Origin: GWE2-51-13 sp942492825
GTDB taxonomy: Bacteria; Bacillota_I; Bacilli_A; Erysipelotrichales; Erysipelotrichaceae
NCBI GenBank assembly: GCA_942492825.1
Contig: OW818635.1
Location: 1,550,001 to 1,614,000, forward strand
Direction of reading: 5' to 3'
DNA: 64,000 bases
Shown: piece after piece, positions 61,601 through 64,000 of the stretch
How positions within the stretch are numbered: position 1 is the first letter of the stretch
How the letters are laid out: the number at the start of each line of letters is the position of its first letter
The notes under the pieces: model-generated
Database searches by the model: none
Seen by the model: only the letters and a program-made list of their open reading frames with translations
Told to the model about the DNA's origin: nothing
Translations under genes and position numbers: made by a program

Positions 61601-62611
61601 GTGAAGAGGGAAGCATTCGTAGCCGATCTCACTTCCAAAGGAAGATCGCAGAACGAAGTTCAAACGATCCTTTTGGATGTGGAAGAAATGGAAACCTTTA
61701 TCCAAAAACAAGGATCTACGTTGGATACGATGGATGTGACCTTGTTGCGAAAGTATCTGGATACCTTAATGGATACAAATCGTAACGAACTTCCACGATT
61801 CCGTAATATGGCACGTTACTTCCATTTCACCCGACGACACGATCTTTACATCTACTTCACGACCTTGTTTGGGAGTTTGGAAGTGATGGACCAAATCAAA
61901 CAACACATCCATCCCAATGTACAAACCCAAGTCTTCGCAAACTTACAAGAACCGTCTTTTGGCAGTGATATACAACGTAACCCTCCCTACACCCGGGAAG
62001 TGATGGAAAAGCTCTTAGATTTGATGGATCGCACGCAGGTACGTAAATCCTTAGCCCATAACAATCATCAGATCCCGAAAGAAGCGTTTCAAACCGAGAA
62101 GGAAATCTTCGACGAAACCGACTCTCTGGATGACTACCTTATCGGACTCAATCAACGAGGAATCGACACATTACAGAAACATGCGGATACCAATGTGATC
62201 TGGTTCGAACAAGAAATCAACCAAGATGTGGTGGATTACGTTAAACGCAATCCGGAAATCATGTCCGCTACCCGAGTGGGAAATAAACTCTATACAGCTA
62301 AGATCCCGTACGATACGATCAACTTCCTAAAAACCTACGATCCGATCTTAAAACGCTATTATGCCTGCCATTGTCCCTTCGTACGAGCTGAACTCAAACA
62401 CGGTCCGACACAAGTGGATAAAGATTGGTGCTACTGTAGTGCAGGTTTCACCAAGGTTCTATACGAAGTTCTCTTTGAGGAAGAAGTCGAAATTGAAGTT
62501 CTGGAATCCGTTCTTTCCGGTTCCACGCTCTGTCGCTTTGCGATCACGATCCCTGACAAGATACTCAAAACAAAAACCCCGGAGGTACATTATGAAAACG
62601 ATCGTTATTGA
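61601..62611 (+). CDS. DUF6144-like protein
   Basis: A 336-residue protein starting with GTG at 61601 behind AAGGAGGATT. The N-terminal third is helical. The C-terminal part has a Cys-rich patch: Cys256 and Cys258 in YYACHCPF, Cys277 and Cys279 in DWCYCSAG, and Cys311 in SGSTLCRF, which resembles DUF6144 and could bind a metal or ligand. It starts two bases after the glycosylase stop and overlaps the next gene by 20 bases. Function unknown. Confidence 0.65.
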   Translation: MKREAFVADLTSKGRSQNEVQTILLDVEEMETFIQKQGSTLDTMDVTLLRKYLDTLMDTNRNELPRFRNMARYFHFTRRHDLYIYFTTLFGSLEVMDQIKQHIHPNVQTQVFANLQEPSFGSDIQRNPPYTREVMEKLLDLMDRTQVRKSLAHNNHQIPKEAFQTEKEIFDETDSLDDYLIGLNQRGIDTLQKHADTNVIWFEQEINQDVVDYVKRNPEIMSATRVGNKLYTAKIPYDTINFLKTYDPILKRYYACHCPFVRAELKHGPTQVDKDWCYCSAGFTKVLYEVLFEEEVEIEVLESVLSGSTLCRFAITIPDKILKTKTPEVHYENDRY

Positions 62612-63047
62612 TTTCCTTTACCTCGATCTCTCCACCTGTGAACGATGCATGGGGACCGACCAAATCTTGGAAGACGTACGCAACGAACTTAACCCTTCTC
62701 TCAAAGAAAAAGGAATCCATCTTGCCTTAAAGAAGACCAAGATCGATTCCACCGAAAAAGCTTTCCAATACCATTTCCTCAGTTCGCCGACCATCCGTGT
62801 CGATGGCATCGATATCCTCGGAGACATCAAAGAAAACATCTGTGAATCCTGCGGAGATATCTGCGGTTGTACGACTCTATGTCGGGTTTTTACCTATCAA
62901 GGGAAAGATTATAATGAGCCACCGGGGGGGATGTTGAAGGAAGGGATTCTGAGAGTTATTGAAGGTTTGGAAAAGAGAACAAATGAATCGAAATACCAAA
63001 TGCCAGGGAATATACAGAATTTCCTGCACAGATCGTCAGCAAAGTAG
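62592..63047 (+). CDS. DUF2703 thioredoxin-like protein
   Basis: A 151-residue protein. CxxC (Cys16-Cys19 in LDLSTCERCMGTD) follows the first beta strand as in thioredoxin-like DUF2703 proteins, then SSPTIRVDGIDI. A second Cys group (Cys84, Cys87, Cys91, Cys93, Cys97) follows. The ATG at 62592 has GGAGG and lies within the end of the DUF6144 gene; the longer frame from 62361 is a shadow. Possibly a redox or metal-handling partner of the neighbouring Cys-rich protein. Confidence 0.8.
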   Translation: MKTIVIDFLYLDLSTCERCMGTDQILEDVRNELNPSLKEKGIHLALKKTKIDSTEKAFQYHFLSSPTIRVDGIDILGDIKENICESCGDICGCTTLCRVFTYQGKDYNEPPGGMLKEGILRVIEGLEKRTNESKYQMPGNIQNFLHRSSAK

Positions 63048-63063
63048 AGAATTATTGTACATT

Positions 63064-63105
63064 GCATGAAATAACATCTTCAAGATCTTGTTTCATGCTT
63101 TTTTT
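63064..63105 (+). terminator. Terminator of the AlkX-like operon
   Basis: GCATGAAA pairs with TTTCATGC around a 19-base loop, followed by seven T. Confidence 0.8.
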
Positions 63106-63136
63106 CGGTCTAAACTGAAATTATCGCGGGGGAAAT

Positions 63137-64000
63137 ATGGAAAACGATCGAAAAAACGAGCTAATTACAAATAGTGTAAATGATAATCTACTTAATGTTC
63201 TTGTAAACCTCATTAAAAGATGTGATAGATTTTTTGTAAGTGTAGCCTTTATAAGTTATGGAGGATTACAGTTACTACTTGATTCTCTATTTGATTTCTC
63301 GAAATCAGAAGACAAATTAGGAAAGATAATTACGACTGATTATCAGTACTTTACTGACACCAAATCATTAAAGAAACTCGACTCTTTTAAACCGAATATT
63401 GAGACTAAAATTTTTCGGACCGAAAAACACAATAAGGGATTTCATACAAAAGCATATATATTCGAGACTGATGATGAGTACAAAATAATCATTGGATCAT
63501 CAAACATAACTCAAGCAGCTCTAAAAGAAAACATTGAATGGAATTCATATATTACAGCATCTAAAAGTGATTATTATAGTTCGAAAGTAATAAAGGAATT
63601 CTATTCACTTTGGGAGATAACAGAGGAAATAACCGATGAGTTTCTTGTGAACTATGAAAAAGCACTTGAGAAACTGAAGAATATTCAAAACAAAATCAAT
63701 CAAAAGGTATATCAAGAGTTTGATATAATCGAAAAGCCATTTCAGAAAGAAGCATGCGAGAGACTTGAAGAGATACGTATGTCTAGCAGTAAAGCACTCA
63801 TTATTGCAGCCACAGGAACTGGGAAAACCATATTATCGGCATTTGATGTTAAGCAGTTCAATCCAAAGAAAGTCCTTTTCTTAGCCCATCGTGAAGATAT
63901 TATAAGAAAATCCGAAGAGGCGTATAGGAAAGTTCTAGGTTCAAGAATAGAAACAGGGTTCTTTGTTGGCACAGAAAAGAGTAGAGATGCTCGATATATT
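63137..64000 (+). CDS. PLD-domain DEAD/DEAH helicase, 3' end beyond the window
   Basis: The frame from ATG 63137 stays open for 288 codons to the right edge. Residues 1-160 read as a phospholipase-D-like domain with His103-x-Lys105 (GFHTKAY) and GSSN at 120-123. A helicase core follows: Gln203 in KPFQKEA, Walker A ATGTGKT at 225-231, and VLFLAHREDI. The order PLD-helicase matches the DUF3427-type helicases often found in defence islands. The gene is clearly more AT-rich than those to its left, which suggests recent acquisition. GGGGGAAAT precedes the start. Confidence 0.8.
   Translation, partial: MENDRKNELITNSVNDNLLNVLVNLIKRCDRFFVSVAFISYGGLQLLLDSLFDFSKSEDKLGKIITTDYQYFTDTKSLKKLDSFKPNIETKIFRTEKHNKGFHTKAYIFETDDEYKIIIGSSNITQAALKENIEWNSYITASKSDYYSSKVIKEFYSLWEITEEITDEFLVNYEKALEKLKNIQNKINQKVYQEFDIIEKPFQKEACERLEEIRMSSSKALIIAATGTGKTILSAFDVKQFNPKKVLFLAHREDIIRKSEEAYRKVLGSRIETGFFVGTEKSRDARYI

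Noticed and set aside
1..64000. CRISPR arrays, tRNA or rRNA genes, insertion sequences, prophage
   Set aside because: No regularly spaced repeats, cloverleaf-like genes, transposase or integrase frames were seen on either strand.

Overview
The window looks like a chromosomal stretch from an anaerobic, moderately low-GC Bacillota (Firmicutes). The basis is AddAB rather than RecBCD, a guanine riboswitch ahead of a single purE-to-purB operon with a fused PurL-PurQ, a CcpA-type cre site, GntR/UTRA and IclR regulators, ferredoxin-dependent 2-oxoacid oxidation with Ptb-Buk, and sigma-A promoters of TTGACA/TATAAT type. TAA, TAG and TGA all end genes, so the standard bacterial code fits. I cannot name the genus; an Erysipelotrichia-like or neighbouring lineage is only a guess. 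No rRNA, tRNA, CRISPR array, insertion sequence or phage integrase was seen.

Layout. 0-5.3 kb: small membrane and accessory genes (zinc-ribbon membrane protein, SemiSWEET, NTF2-like, Asp/Glu racemase, GrpB, MATE pump) and a DUF362 gene broken by one in-frame TAA behind a MerR-type promoter. 5.4-12 kb, minus strand: addB-addA-HAD phosphatase. 12-17.3 kb: EamA transporter, an unknown protein, cysteine desulfurase plus DsrE, a membrane protein, DUF4303 and YigZ. 17.3-30.7 kb: a two-stage RNA leader (short ORF plus terminator, then guanine riboswitch plus terminator) and purEKLCFMNHDB, which covers CAIR to IMP and the purB step. The operon has no purA or guaBA.

30.7-43.9 kb: a carbohydrate regulon with no transporter. 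It holds a divergent RpiB-like isomerase, split transketolase, a transaldolase-like protein with an N-terminal extension, two FGGY kinases, three DeoC-like aldolases, a GntR/UTRA regulator, a class II aldolase, a PHP phosphoesterase and a phosphoglycolate-phosphatase-like HAD protein. A shared ACAGGTATA-type operator sits before rpiB, in the leader of the second kinase, before gntR and before the class II aldolase, so these units probably form one regulon. The substrate is unknown.

44-55.2 kb: an IclR-controlled 2-oxoacid unit: four-subunit 2-oxoacid:ferredoxin oxidoreductase (gamma-delta-alpha-beta), butyrate kinase, phosphate butyryltransferase, a DASS-family anion transporter, a ketopantoate-reductase-like enzyme and a complete TRAP transporter. 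Together these could import a carboxylate, oxidise a 2-oxoacid to an acyl-CoA and recover ATP through acyl-phosphate. 55.3-64 kb: an accessory tail with a large membrane protein, two tandem paralogous membrane proteins behind a centred-dyad promoter, a DUF4143 ATPase, two overlapping single-span mini-proteins, an AlkX/YcaQ-like DNA glycosylase with DUF6144 and DUF2703 partners, and at the right edge the start of an AT-rich PLD-helicase gene.
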